From: Pulicaria dysenterica
Taxonomy: Eukaryota; Streptophyta; Magnoliopsida; Asterales; Asteraceae
Direction: 5' to 3'
DNA: 64,000 bases
Assembly (NCBI GenBank): GCA_947179395.2
Contig: OX359295.1
Location: forward strand, 44,953,083-45,017,082
Part shown: positions 45,577 through 57,479 of the stretch, one piece after another
Numbering within the stretch: the first letter of the stretch is position 1
How the letters are laid out: each line of letters opens with the position of its first letter
Notes under the pieces: generated by a model
The model's input: the letters and a program-made list of their open reading frames with translations, nothing else
The model's database searches: none
What the model was told of the DNA's origin: nothing
Position numbers and translations under genes: made by a program

Positions 45577-45784
45577 AAAATTTTATATTAAAAATAATTT
45601 AGTTTAATTTAATAGTTATTAATATTAACATTATGACTGAAGTTGAGGGCTTGAGGCTAAAATTTTGAAGCCTTTTAAATTATTTTTATATAGTTATTTT
45701 TATATCCAACATAATTTTAAAGTAGACGATATACTATTTTTACCCCGCCACGTAGCGCGGGTAAATTGTTAAACTTTGTTTTCA
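45577..45784. other. AT-rich DNA ending in a Helitron-like hairpin
   Basis: This continues the sequence interrupted by the Mutator-like insertion. Near 45743-45763 a GC-rich inverted repeat (CCCCGCCACGTAGCGCGGG) resembles a Helitron 3' hairpin and the one in the 1255-bp units, but no CTRR end follows. Confidence 0.45.
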
Positions 45785-46440
45785 ATATGTCATATTTGAA
45801 TGATTTGGGTTTGTATTGGATATCAGCATATTCTTCTTAAATCTCGATCAATTAAATTAGAGCATTCAGTGAGTGTTGATTTGTTAATGGATTATTAGTT
45901 TCATCGAAAAAGTCTCTTCTTCACAAATCATTCAATGCCGTCCCTTTATTTTCTCTGTCTTATTCAATTAAGCCGCTTCTCATATAATTAGGCGAATGTT
46001 CTTTTTCTTTCCTATATATCATTCAATTAGGACATTCAATGAGAGCAAAATTGATAAGGATGAATAGTTTCATAAAAAGAGTCTCTTCTTCACAAATCAT
46101 TCAACGTTGTCCATTTGTTTTCTTCGTCTATTTCAGTTAAGCCGCTTCTCATTTAATTAGGCGGTCGTTTATTTTTTTGCCTACAATATCATTCAATTAA
46201 TACACTTCTTATCTAATTAGGCAATTGTTCATTCTCCTTCCTACATATCATTCAATTAGGACATTCAATGAGGGCTAATTTGATAATGGATGAATGCTCT
46301 CCTCTTTAAAAATCATTCAATGTTGTCCCTTTTATTTTCTTTGTCTCATTCAAACAGCTAATCATTTAATTAGGCCATTGTTCATTTTCATTCCTACATA
46401 TCATTGAATTAGACGATTGTCTATTTTCTTTCCTAAATTC
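45785..46440. repeat. ~170-bp tandem repeat array (array B), about 3-4 units
   Basis: Units contain ATTCAATTAGGACATTCAAT, TTCTTCACAAATCATTCAA and TTAAGCCGCTTCTCATTTAA. Two adjacent units are 169 bp apart (CACAAATCA at about 45922 and 46091) and the next is about 216 bp on, with extra material. It is the same family as array A. Confidence 0.8.
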
Positions 46441-46444
46441 TTGT

Positions 46445-47077
46445 CACATCTAGTATTATTTCTAGACAAAATATATCACTAACTAATTATTTAATTCTAA
46501 ATAGACACGCATCCTAAAAAATACATATGGTTTCATCTTCATATACTAATTATATTTTAAGAAAAATATAGTAACATAAGGAAAGTAAAATTAGTGAGCA
46601 AAAACCAAAAGATATTATAAATTAATGTGTTTTATTTATTAGTTTCAAGTAACATAATGCATCTACAATTAAAGTAACTCAAAATGTGTTTCTTATATAC
46701 CACAACATAAAACCTAATCTAGGGTTTTTGGTATGGTCGACATATGGTTTGAAAACGGTCCGTGACCAAACCTAACTTTTTAATAATATTGCATTGGTTA
46801 GAGATTCTTTAGTTTCGGCTTTGGTCAGATCCGGGTTTGGACCATCTTGTTTCTGATTTCCGCCCACGCCTAATTTTAGCAGTGCATTTGACAGAGTTGG
46901 GCTAGAAAAATAACACATTACGGGGAAAAAAAGGTATGATGATCGCCTGATATTTATTAAGCAAGTCGGTTTATACACATTTTGATCGAGTTAAAGGTAC
47001 TTTAAGTGTTTGAATGATTGGAAAATTTCTTTTGACTTTAACATATAAATCAGTAAAACTTAATTGTTTTTAAACAT
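46445..47077. other. Intergenic, nothing recognised
   Basis: AT-rich. No reading frame with protein-like composition and no terminal repeats were found. Confidence 0.5.
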
Positions 47078-47600
47078 CTATCTATCTATCTATATCTATA
47101 TCTATATATAAAAGGCATGCAAATTTTCCAAAAATAATCATAAATTGAATCTCAATTAACCAATCACAACCTTCAATTTCAAAATTATTCCATTCTCAAA
47201 ACAATTTTGGAAAGATTAAAAATCGTGGATAGGAGAAATTTGAATTCAATTTTAAATCTATTGGGAGGGGGTTTTATAAAAGATATGAGGGGTTTTAAGA
47301 AAATATGAGGGGGGTTTTATAAAAATTGTATACAAAATTAATTAATTATAAGTTGTTTATAAATTATGTTTAGTAATTTGTGATATATTTTGTTTAGAGA
47401 AAAAATAATTATATATTTACGACCGTCTCATTTTTATCTACATTTTGGTATAAATTTTATTGTAATATGACACTTTGTTGAAATTAGTATATTCTCATCA
47501 CAAAGGTGATATTTCATTTACTGTATTATTTTTATTTGAAAATTTTAATATTTCAAATACACTTTCGAAATATCCGTACGTGTACGGATCAATAAACTAG
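47078..47600 (+). mobile_element. Non-autonomous Helitron
   Basis: The 3' end has the full Helitron signature: hairpin CCGTAC-GT-GTACGG (47574-47587), nine bases, then CTAG (47597-47600) followed by host T. The 5' end lies in a TCTA run (TC start, about 47078-47090) that continues into CTATATATAAAAGGCATGC. A related fragment occupies P450 intron 2. No RepHel protein is encoded. Confidence 0.8.
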
Positions 47601-48187
47601 TTAACTTTATATTGTAGTAGCTATGATTTTCGATAAAACAAAAAAGAAATTTATAAGATCTTACAAAGAATTTGATTTTATGTATATCTTTTAATCAAAA
47701 AATAAATTACCGATTTACTCGTATCAAATTGAATGAAAATCATTGGCCAAATTGAATAATTTTTTTATAAACTAAACCTTCTATAGTAAAATATGAGTTG
47801 TTTTCACTGTAAAATAAAGTCAATATAAAAAACATAGTTCTGAAATTTTAATATTCAATCATGTGATTGTAAGATTACCATATATTAATTACGAAAATAA
47901 CACTTTGTCCAAATTTTTAAAATTCAATCTGGACCATGGATGAGTCTGATTAAAAGAATAAAATTAGTTCCTTAAGACTATATTGAACATTGATCAGTAA
48001 AGTATTTGTAGAAAATCAAATCGATTAAACTAGATTACAATCTATAAAAATATTACATATACAAACTAAATTTTTTTATCAAATATTATAATTATAAATA
48101 AATTAATATATACTATAATTAAAATAAAATAATAGAATTTATTTAGTTATTAGGATAAGTAAAAACTCAACGAACTGAACGAAGATA
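47601..48187. other. AT-rich upstream region of the small ORF
   Basis: No gene is seen. It may contain the promoter of the 48329-48559 reading frame; no unambiguous TATA box was fixed in this very AT-rich DNA. Confidence 0.4.
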
Positions 48188-48328
48188 TTGCAATGGATAA
48201 CACAGCAAGCTATGGACGAAGAACATCAATCCTTATCCAACATGAACTCTACTTCTATAATGAAATTCTCAACTATTAATTCTACACACCAATCAATACC
48301 GGAGATTTATAGAAAAATCGAGATCGAG

Positions 48329-48559
48329 ATGGTATTCAACAGTGCGTTAATTGCATTGGCGGCCACCGTCTCCGCCGACGTATGGCAATCTGGTCCGGAT
48401 CGAATCCGCGACGAAGAATTGCTGAATCTCGTGATTTGCTTTCCGCTTCAACAACTTGGCCGACTTGCGCTTTATATCTGGTCATGTTTCTGTGTGCCTC
48501 CGTTTCCTGATGAATCTTATCTTGATTCTTATGCTTATGTTAATGATGTTTCGGATTAA
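48329..48559 (+). CDS. Small hydrophobic protein of unknown function, 76 aa
   Basis: The frame is open upstream to 48188, but ATG 48329 is preferred: it has a strong plant context (GAGATGG), and the protein-like composition starts there, while the preceding residues (Asn/Ser-rich) look like a leader. The product has a hydrophobic N-terminus (MVFNSALIALAATVSADVW), a charged segment (SGPDRIRDEELL), a second hydrophobic stretch (LVICFPLQQLGRLALYIW) and an acidic Tyr-rich tail, so a small membrane or secreted protein is possible. GC content and codon use stand out from the AT-rich flanks, favouring a real gene. I do not recognise the family and no intron is evident. It could also be the last exon of a larger gene. 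Confidence 0.5.
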   Translation: MVFNSALIALAATVSADVWQSGPDRIRDEELLNLVICFPLQQLGRLALYIWSCFCVPPFPDESYLDSYAYVNDVSD

Positions 48560-49327
48560 GTAAAACTCGGATCTGGAGTACCTTCACGGCCGTCGGAGTT
48601 CATACTCCGATTCGCATTCCGACTGAATTTTTTAAGTATTCAGTAATTGAGTTGTCGATTTTTTTGATCAGATATAGTAATCCTAGGGCTTGTTCTTAGT
48701 CATGATTTGGGGGTTTCGTATCCTCAAGTGAAATTTTATCGATTAGATTCCGAATTGTAAATATATACACTGATATTGCAGCTTGTTTGATGAACGTTGG
48801 ATATAATGTTTATTTATAAACATGTTGATTTGTGTTGATTCATTCATTCATAATTTTTCTATTTTTTTCTTCGCTTTCAATCAAAAAATGTATTATCGAG
48901 TTTTAATTTGAGAAGAAGAGGAAGAAGAGACGAGATTCGGAAAGAATCCGAGCACCAATTCTATCAAAATCACGTCTCTGAACATTCCAAATGTAACCTC
49001 AAAACTTGCTTCATCAATTTCTTTGAACACAATGATATATATTAAATTAAATAAAATTAATAAGTCTAAAAAATTTAAATAAAACTTTAAAATCTAAATA
49101 TGTTAGTATTAGAACTATATATAAATAAAATATATAAATGGTTGAGAGTCAAGTAAGCGGGTAATTGGATGGATATTGATTAAAACTATAACTGTCTCAA
49201 ATCTGTAAATTTTTTTAAAAAGAAATCTCATACATTATCCCATAACAACTTACCCGTTCCAAAATTTCGAATTCAAAATAAACAATTAGGTTCGAGTATT
49301 TTTATCATCCATGTTAATTATACACAA
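48560..49327. other. Probable 3' UTR of the small ORF, then intergenic
   Basis: The first 250 bases keep moderate GC (GCCGTCGGAGTTCATACTCC) and may be 3' untranslated sequence. The rest is AT-rich with no gene. Confidence 0.45.
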
Positions 49328-49495
49328 AATAAATAAGGCACAATTTCGTTTATATCCTTATAAACTCCCCTAATTACGTATATATCCTTGTAAAAATCAG
49401 AATTACGTATATATTCTTACAAAACCTATAAATTCACATATATACCCAAACACCTTATTTAATAATAATTTTTCAATTTAAATAATAAAAACAGA

Positions 49496-50285
49496 CTTGG
49501 TTCGAAAAAGCGTAAAGCGCCCTGAAGCGCTAAGGGTCCCAAAAACCAAAGCGCTAAGCGAAAGCGCTCGCTTTAAGCACATGAAGCGCCCAAAAGTCAC
49601 AAATATATAATACTTATATATTACATAACTTCTACATATACATATGCATATATTCAAAACCACAAGTAGTTAAACACCAAAATATATTTCTAATTTACTT
49701 ATAATTATAAATACTTATATGCCATTTCTTATATTTCTAATTTACAAATAAATATAAATACTTATATACTTAAACTTAAACACCAAAATATATTAATGAA
49801 GTTACAACTCACAATCACCGGAGAAGATTATTCTTGAACAGCAGAATATGATTCATCAACAGCAGCAGTTACGACTTACAATCACAAGTTGATTTCGAGA
49901 CAGTCTCTTGCGCTTCAGTACAGTCGATTGATCGAATGAGGATGATAATGGGATGTTACGACTTACGACTAGGAGGGATTCAAAGTCGAGTCTTCGACTT
50001 TTACCGCTCAAAGAAAGACCATTTCTGCCGCTTTGATTTGCTAACCTAAATATTTACTACCGCTATTTTTTTAAAGCCCGTTAGACTTAATTAAAAGCCC
50101 AAACTAACTAAGCCTACCTAAAGCACGCTTAAGCGCTGCTTAGCGCTTCTTCTAAAGCGGCAAAAAGCGAGCGCTTTTTAGCGATTCAGGTAATCGTAGC
50201 GCATCTGTACACTCAAAGCGACAGCCTCTTACGCTTCAGCGCTTAGCGCTTTAAGCGGCGCTTTTTTGCTCTTTTTTTAACCAAG
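49496..50285. mobile_element. hAT-like element with AGCGC-rich subterminal repeats, nested
   Basis: Inverted ends CTTGGTT (49496) and AACCAAG (to 50285) are flanked by AAAACAGA and AAAACAAA (7 of 8 match), the 8-bp duplication expected of hAT elements. Both ends hold many copies of AGCGC/AAAGCG: about 10 in the left 90 bp and more than 12 in the right 170 bp, in both orientations, often as AGCGCT. Subterminal repeats of this kind serve as transposase binding sites in hAT elements such as Ac. No transposase frame is visible. Confidence 0.65.
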
Positions 50286-50800
50286 AAAACAAATATTAAA
50301 ATTAATCTCAAGTTAATTTCTTACTAAAATTACAAAAATACCCATTTGAATTCCTTCCAAATTACTATCGACATTTCCTTCGACTGCCATTTAGTGTTCT
50401 CAGGGGATAGACATATTCAGTATCACGTTACCCTTAAATCGATTCCTTCAACAGTTCAACTGCCATTGCAAAGCTATCGTACAGTGGATCACATATTTCA
50501 TTCCCTCTTCAATTTTCGATATGTAAATCTTTTGAGACTATCTTCTGTAAGCTGCCCTTCAATCGATACCTTACATATTCAGTCAATCGATCATATGCTT
50601 CATCTATTACAGTTGAGACTAGATCAGTCGAATACATAGGTTCATTCTGGGTTTTAGTTATGTTTTTCCTCTAATTTTGGTAAGAATGAACCAGCAGATC
50701 TGTTAGAATCGAATTGAACCAACAGTCGAACCAACAAACAGCTATCAAACTGTTTGAATCAAACCGACCACAATCTCACCACAATCGAACCAACAGACAA

Positions 50801-50930
50801 ATGCGAACCAATAGCAATATACGAAAATAAATCGCAATAGACACATCGTAATGAACGAACAGATGCGAACCAACAACAATGTTCGAAAATTAATCGCAAT
50901 AAACACATTGTAATGAACCAACAGATGCGA
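50801..50930 (+). repeat. 62-bp tandem repeat, two units
   Basis: ATGCGAACCA begins units at 50801 and 50863, and a third start at 50925 is cut short. The units differ at several positions. Confidence 0.85.
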
Positions 50931-51422
50931 ACCTCTGTTGAATTGAATCAATCGCAAAAGACGACAGTTTGTTCGAAAATTAGGGTTTTTGAAACAAATC
51001 CGATGATGGCGTGACCTAAATTCAACCACTTGTCATCGATTATGGTCTGTGTTGTTGAAAACAAATTAGATAATGGCGTGGCTTGTGGAAAACGAATTCG
51101 AGAATGGTACAAGTACTTAAACGATGGTGGGTGGTGTTTGAACACTGTGTGTGTGAATGAGGGATATGGGAAGTTTGATTTTAATTTAGAAGAGGGTAAA
51201 CTTGTAATATCATAAAGTAATTAGTTTTTTAATAATAATAAATCTATTTTAATTTTAGTTTTTATTATTTAAATTGAAAAATTATTATTAAATAAGGTGT
51301 TTGGGTATATATGTGAATTTATAGGTTTTGTAAGGATATATACGTAATTCTGATTTTTACAAGGATATATACGTAATTAGGGGAGTTTATAAGGATATAA
51401 ACGAAATTATGCCAATAAATAA

Positions 51423-52464
51423 ATATCCATCTTGGATAAACAGTGTGAGAAGTGAGAACTGATTAAAACTTAATGCTTTTTGGGACCATTAGTCAATTAC
51501 TACTCACTGAAAATTCTTTTAATGCAAGTCTCACTTTCAGCCCATCATGTTCTACTAGATGCAGTAGTCACTTTTTAAGTGATAATAAAGATTTCATCAT
51601 GATGCTTTAGCATAATTTTCTTACCATACTTGGCAAGACTTTAATTGAAACATTCTTCTTTCTTCTTTGTGTGTGTGTGTGTAACATAAGCAATTAGAGA
51701 CAACTTACATTACATTACATATATATTAAAAGAACTATTACCACTAGCTGCTGTCTGGCTACCAAGTACATCATATGATATGGACTTTGTTAAATATCTA
51801 AGGATCACATAATGTGGTGTGCTTGACTATTATGCTGTCAATGTAGAGCCATGGTTGGCTAGATTTCATCTCATCTTACTGCACTTCCATTACATTTTTG
51901 CACACCGGGCAAGCGTTCAATTACCACGATCTTTTGTTGTTGCCGAATGTGATGTATAAAAACCAATTTTTTGTTAATTTTGTTACTGTTGAAAATTAAA
52001 CTACTGTAAAATTGAGAAGTTTTCATCTAGTTTTATATAAAGGAAAACAACAAGATTATTGTTAGAAATATAGCTTTTTGGCAAAAAAATTAAGTTTATA
52101 ATTGAGAAAACTTTTAAATTTTAATAAGTTTTGTTTAATCTTGAAATTTGATTATTTTTATTATTATTTTATGTCAACAATTAAAAATGTTAGTGTCTGC
52201 CCGTGATAATGTGTATGTATTTATTTTGGTCCAAACTTTTTCCATAAAGTGGCCTGTTTCACAAGATGATCAATATACACAGTTTCTTAGAATAGGCAAG
52301 ACTCTCAAGTTAGCAAGTCTGTAAAAGAAACGAACAAATATGAACATGTTTTGTTCGTGTTTGTTCATATGACAAACATATAAACGAACGACAAACATAT
52401 AAATGAACACGAAGAAGGTTTTGTGTTCGATCGTTTTATTAGTTTAGTTCGTGTATATTTTTAT
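51423..52464. other. Intergenic, nothing recognised
   Basis: AT-rich with a short GT repeat (about 51668-51681). At 52330-52420 GAACAAA/TTTGTTCG words repeat in both orientations. No gene is seen. Confidence 0.5.
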
Positions 52465-52679
52465 TTGTTCCTTTTCGACTTTGACTTTATATATTTTTTT
52501 TTTGTGTTATATAATACTTGATGAAACTTATATCAATGAAAATACAATTAAAACACAATCTATTCATATATTGTGCATCAAGTATAATATAACACAAACG
52601 AAAAATATCTAAGGTGGAAGTTGAAAAAGAAAGACGTCAAAAAGTTAAAACTAAACAATATTGTTTAGGTAGAGGGAGT
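52465..52679. mobile_element. Stowaway-like MITE, left end degraded
   Basis: The right end GGTAGAGGGAG followed by TA matches the usual Stowaway terminus CTCCCTC next to a TA target. Inverted arms include TGTGTTATATAATACTTGATG (about 52503) against its complement near 52580-52601, extending outward to CTTTTTCGACTTTGACTTTA. The left terminus proper is not found. Confidence 0.5.
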
Positions 52680-52693
52680 ATGTATATATATAG

Positions 52694-52902
52694 GCAAAAG
52701 TTCAAACGAGAACTGTTTTTCGTACGAGAACTGCGAGAACCAATCTGAACCGTCCAATTCCCCCTCCTTTATTGTCATTGCCCACCCATGAATTCCTCAC
52801 ATGCACCCTGCCACACTTGATCCCCTCCACGCTCTCCATCCATTAACTTCCCATATCCAATGAACGGCTGAGATTGGTTCTCGTACGAAAAACAGTTCTC
52901 GT
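52694..52902 (-). mobile_element. TA-associated MITE, copy 3
   Basis: It contains in reverse complement nearly the same core as copy 1, including GCAGGGTGCATGTGAGGAAT and GGGTGGGCAATGACA. The left end carries GTTCAAACGAGAACTG; the matching right end stops at CAGTTCTCG, where the palindromic element at 52903 begins. A short TA run precedes it. Confidence 0.7.
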
Positions 52903-53115
52903 TATTGATTAAAACTAGTTCTTCATCGATTTCTTTTTTATGGATCCAACATATACATCACTTTTTAGATGAAAGCATTTTGTTCATCACCAAATTATTC
53001 CAAAATTTTGGTTTCAAAATTTGTATTTGAAAATCTCTTTTGCTGTGTAAAAAGTGATGAATATCTTGGATTCATAAAAAAGAAATCGATGAAGAACTAG
53101 TTTTAATCAATAAAA
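52903..53115. mobile_element. Foldback MITE, ~213 bp, ~65-bp arms
   Basis: The left arm (TTATTGATTAAAACTAGTTC, then TTCATCGATTTC) is mirrored by the right arm (GAAATCGATGAA, then GAACTAGTTTTAATCAATAA) with few mismatches. The middle is AT-rich. It lies directly at the truncated edge of the previous MITE, suggesting that it inserted into or replaced that end. Target duplication is unclear. Confidence 0.75.
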
Positions 53116-53172
53116 AGGATTTTTTATTGACTCTTACCATTTTTACGTTAATATATCTTTTACTTTATCCTC

Positions 53173-53176
<4 letters not shown>

Positions 53177-53262
<86 letters not shown>

Positions 53263-53269
53263 GAGAGAG
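53177..53269. repeat. Compound microsatellite (TA)n(GA)n
   Basis: About 27 TA repeats are followed by about 19 GA repeats with one G interruption, directly before a MITE end. Confidence 0.97.
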
Positions 53270-53572
53270 TTCAAACGAGAACTAACTTTGGTGCGAGAAT
53301 CATTGTAACACCATTAATGATTCATTATTAGGGGTATTTCAGCCGTTTAAATCTATACCAAACCTTGAATTACATCCGGGTGGTCCGTTCTTGATGAGAA
53401 TTATTCAAAGAGTCTTAATATGTCTAAAATACATCTCACTAATGAGTCATCAATGGTGGTAGTGATATTTGATTTCTTATTTAAAATTATTTTATTAATA
53501 TTCTTATCCGTTAATTTATTTTTATCAAGGGTCAAAATTGGATCTCGCACCAATATTTGTTTTCATTTGAAC
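53269..53572. mobile_element. TA-associated MITE, diverged member
   Basis: The left end GTTCAAACGAGAAC, then TTTGGTGCGAGAAT, is inverted at the right end as ATCTCGCACCAATATT, then TTCATTTGAAC. The end motif is that of copies 1-3, but the interior is different, so it is a sibling family or a composite. Confidence 0.6.
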
Positions 53573-56500
53573 TCACCCCTACACATAGACATATATAAAC
53601 GAACGTTTAGGAACATAAATAAACGAATCGGCTATTGTTCTATTTATTCATTAACTAAGAAATCTTGTTCATATTCATTCATTCGTAGATAAACAAACTT
53701 TCTATCAAATGATTTACGAATAATTTGTTAAATGTTCGATTCGTTACATCCCTATCGGTAAACTCGAAGATCGAGATCCTCCTATAAGAGAAGAGTGGCC
53801 CATTTTGAAAGAAGAAACAAGATGAATTTATGGTTTAATCGAAGAGGCCGGAAGAATATAAAAGGGCTTTGAGTGAGTCCATGACTCCAAGATGGATAAT
53901 GTGAGTGGCCCATTTAAAAAGAAGTTAAAAAATGAGTATGTATTTTCCGACTTTCTCAACAACAAATGGGATTTTTCTCCATTTGGTGAAAATATTAAAA
54001 ATTTATGATATACATACGATCATTTTTTGACCATTTTTGTGTATTACAGAATAGAATAATCGTATACTAGGGGTAAATACAACCCAAACTATCAAAAACC
54101 GAAACCATTTTCAAACAGATGGTTTGATTTCAAATTATGTCAAAATAGATGGTTTGACTCGGTTTAGGTTTTAACCAAAAACTAAACGTTTAAAAAACCG
54201 AACCACCAACTATTTACGAATTATATTAAGAATTCTAACATAGTGGTTTTATGATTTGAGTGAGGGTTTTAAGGTTACTCTTTATTTGGTCGAGGGTTTA
54301 TTTTTTTTGGTTATAGAAAAATATATTTTACTTGTTAAACCAAAATGATGGATAATAATTTCTTTTTAGTCATGACTCATCAACACATAAAAATCAAGCA
54401 AATGAGTCTATTAGGTCGAGAAGAGGTAGGTTCGGTTTATAAACCGAAAGCATTAATGATACAAACCTACCAAACTAAAACCGATAGAAACCGAACATAT
54501 TATATTTAAATATTCTAAAATAAAAGTTTAGGGATTTGAGTTCGGTTAAGAGTTAAAATTATCCCATGCTTACCTCCATATATACCCTTTTTGGAACTTT
54601 TAGAAGCTAGTTTTTTATTAAAAAAATAAAAGTTTTTAGTCATGTTCAAATATGAAGCCAAAACTTTTATTTTGCAAAAGGAAAAAAAAACTCAAGAATG
54701 AAACATTAAAACGGTACTCGAAATAGCTTTTTGACACTTTTAATACGTAAATTTACATAGAAAAATCTGTATGAATTGTTTTGTTAATTCTTTTATAACC
54801 TAACTTTTTTAAGTGTGTTATTTTATAACAAATTTTACTTTTTAGCTTCAAAAGGTCAATCTTGTAAACATGTGTATATAAATCGAAGCGATAGCTTCTA
54901 GTTATGAGCTACTAATATTCAACTTTCAGCTACTAATATTTAGCATACTATAAATTATCTGACCGAACACACTCTTAATATAAATAATGAATAGATAAAC
55001 AAGATTATTACAATAATACTTTGAAACTTAGAATATATGAATAAATAATATGGGAGGTTATATGCATTAACTATAGTTTTTTTAGTTGAAGTTCCAACTT
55101 TCATCCAATTTGACCCGTTCTAACTTCTACGATACTTTTGGTTAACATAATTTGACATACTAGTATAAGATAAAACACAACCTAAATCAACATATGTTGG
55201 AAGTATATGAGTTGAAATTGACATATCTATTTCTTGTGCTAAAAGATGACTATCCGTTGTTCTTTGTCTTTGCTAGATTTTGGAACAAAATATCAATTAA
55301 CAACTTGGATGACCCTGTTGCACGGGGTATCATGATACTATATATGGATAATCCAAGAATAAGAAATCTTGATTCAGACAAAATCCAAGATTACAAACAC
55401 ATAATACCTTGTATGTTTTATGTTCTTTGAGACAAAAAACTGGCATAGCAACGTTCCAGAAGAGAATCTTATCTTATATAGCTATTGACATTTTAAGTCA
55501 ATTTAAATCTAATTTCGACTTTATGTCAATTTAAACCTGATCATACATACCGAATAACTTGATAATACTAAAATTAACAATTGACATTCATTTATCTTCT
55601 GTTTTTCTATGCGCATGATAGTTTTCCTTAGGAATTATTATATGCCATCACTAATTGACTTTCATACCCATTCCATTACCTTCACTATGTTGTAAGCACT
55701 TGACTTTCTACATCAATTATATTTGCCACAACCTCTCGAAACAATCATCCTACTTGCAAAATATGCACAAAAGATGACGAATTAAACATCGTACTACATA
55801 AATTATGGTTTCTGAACCTTTTTCTTTTCCAGAAGCTACAAAAATGTGCCCATAATTCATAATTTGTAGCTACCTTTAAACGATCTAAATTTATGTGGAA
55901 TTACATTATAATGATTTTGCTGCTGTTGGTTTTTTTTTTTTTTTTTTTTTTTTTGTAACTTGTTTCATATTTTGCACCTACAAACATTTAGATGCTTTAA
56001 AGGAAACAAACGGTGGTTATTGTTGTATATAACGCCCGTTTAGTAAGATAACCTAGCGTGTTGTAAGTTACCAAGTATCAACAGAGATTAATAAGAGAAA
56101 AACAGATAAACAAGTTATCTGACGTTGATATGATAAAAAAAAGTAAGGGTTAATGAAAAACCCACTGAGCATAATATCTTAAACTATATGAATTAATTAT
56201 ACAAACTAGTGGGGATATAATAGGTGGTCTATGATTGTGCATATATAATACATGTGAAATGAAGGCACTAATGATATAGTATATTGTATTTGACATAGCT
56301 CTATATACTTTATAGAGTATGGGTGGGGCTATGCTTCAATATGTCCATCAAAAAGGTCTCTACTCATTTTTTTCTACCATGGAATTATTTGCATATCAAA
56401 AAAGGTGGTATGGGTGTTGCTTATATAAATGGCACAACCATGGAGTGATACTCAAAAGCTAAAATTTCATAGTTTGTTGTTGTCATGATCACAATAAACC

Positions 56501-56801
56501 CCCAATCAACTCCTTTATGATAGAAAACTGGTTTCCAACTGATTTTGATTTCAATGATTATATATGAATCATTTTTTGTAAGTTAGACCAAACATCTCCC
56601 TTAAGAAAACAAGTTGGTTGTTGAAGAGTGAAAGTGAATTTGTTTAATTTACCAACAAGTCACAATGTTTGTGACTTATTATAAATTGTCAAAAAAATAC
56701 ACAATATAAATATCAAATGATGTTAAAAAAATAACGTGTAATTTTTATTATCGAGAAAATACTATAAACTCTAATTTGTTATGTAAAAAGAATTTCAAAT
56801 T
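53573..56801. other. Intergenic, 3.2 kb, nothing recognised
   Basis: AT-rich with no credible gene. It includes a T24 tract (55931-55954) and a stretch near 54080-54530 rich in AAACCGA/GGTTT words. A 78-codon frame at 55194-55430 has no recognisable features. Confidence 0.5.
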
Positions 56802-56810
56802 TTAATCTTT

Positions 56811-57470
56811 GGGTAAAATATATTTTAACCCCTAAAGTTTAGGTTTAAAAATGGTTTAACCTCTAAACTTTTTAAATGAATAATTTAATCCTTAAACTTT
56901 TTTAATGAATGTTTTAACCCCTAAACTTGTTACAATTCATCGTTTTAGCCACATGATCTTCTATAGCAACTTACCAAGCTTTTAAAGAGCATTTTAGTCA
57001 CTAAGCTTGTGAATATAATCAAGCCGAACCAAACCTAGTCAAACTCTAACTCGAATAGTTGCACTAGTTTAATGATTGCACATCTTCGATTTCCTATATC
57101 TCTATCTTTGTTTTCTAGTTTATTTGGGAATCCATGAGATGGTGATTCGTGACTCTGTAGATTGTCGAACACCGGTTAATCGGTTCTTCAATCTTCACCG
57201 GCTCAAGTTTTAGAGGTAGTGCTGAGTTAGAGTTTGACTAGGTTTGGTTCGGCTTGATTAGATTACACCCCCAATTTTAGTGATTAAAATGCTCTTTAAA
57301 AGCTTGGTAACTTGCTGTAGAAGGTTAAGTGGCTAAAACGATAAATTCTAACAAGTTTAAGGGTTAAAACATTCACTAAAAAAGTTTAGGGATTAAATCG
57401 TTCATTTAAAAAGTTTAGGGGTTAAACCATTTTCAAATCTAAAGTTTAGGGATTAAAACATATTTTACCC
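56811..57470. mobile_element. Long-TIR element, Mutator-like, 660 bp
   Basis: Terminal inverted repeats of about 245 bp (56811-57057 and 57225-57470) make up most of the element, beginning GGGTAAAATATATTTTAACC. The 9-bp duplication TTAATCTTT is perfect (56802-56810, 57471-57479). Within each arm a TTTAACCCCTAAACTTT-like word repeats four to five times. There is no coding capacity; it is a foldback-like MULE derivative. Confidence 0.88.
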
Positions 57471-57479
57471 TTAATCTTT

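Larger units (their letters stand above)
49337..51413. mobile_element. Mutator-like element with ~156-bp TIRs and 9-bp TSD
   Basis: Left TIR 49337-49492 and right TIR 51258-51413 are inverted copies with only a few differences (start GGCACAATTTCG versus GGCATAATTTCG). The flanking 9-bp duplication AATAAATAA is perfect (49328-49336, 51414-51422). The interior holds a nested hAT-like element (49496-50285), a 97-codon frame at 50346-50639 that I do not recognise, and a 62-bp tandem repeat. No transposase is seen, so it is non-autonomous. Confidence 0.9.

Noticed and set aside
55194..55430. 78-codon plus-strand frame as a gene
   Set aside because: There is no domain, poor composition, AT-rich surroundings, and no splice or promoter support.
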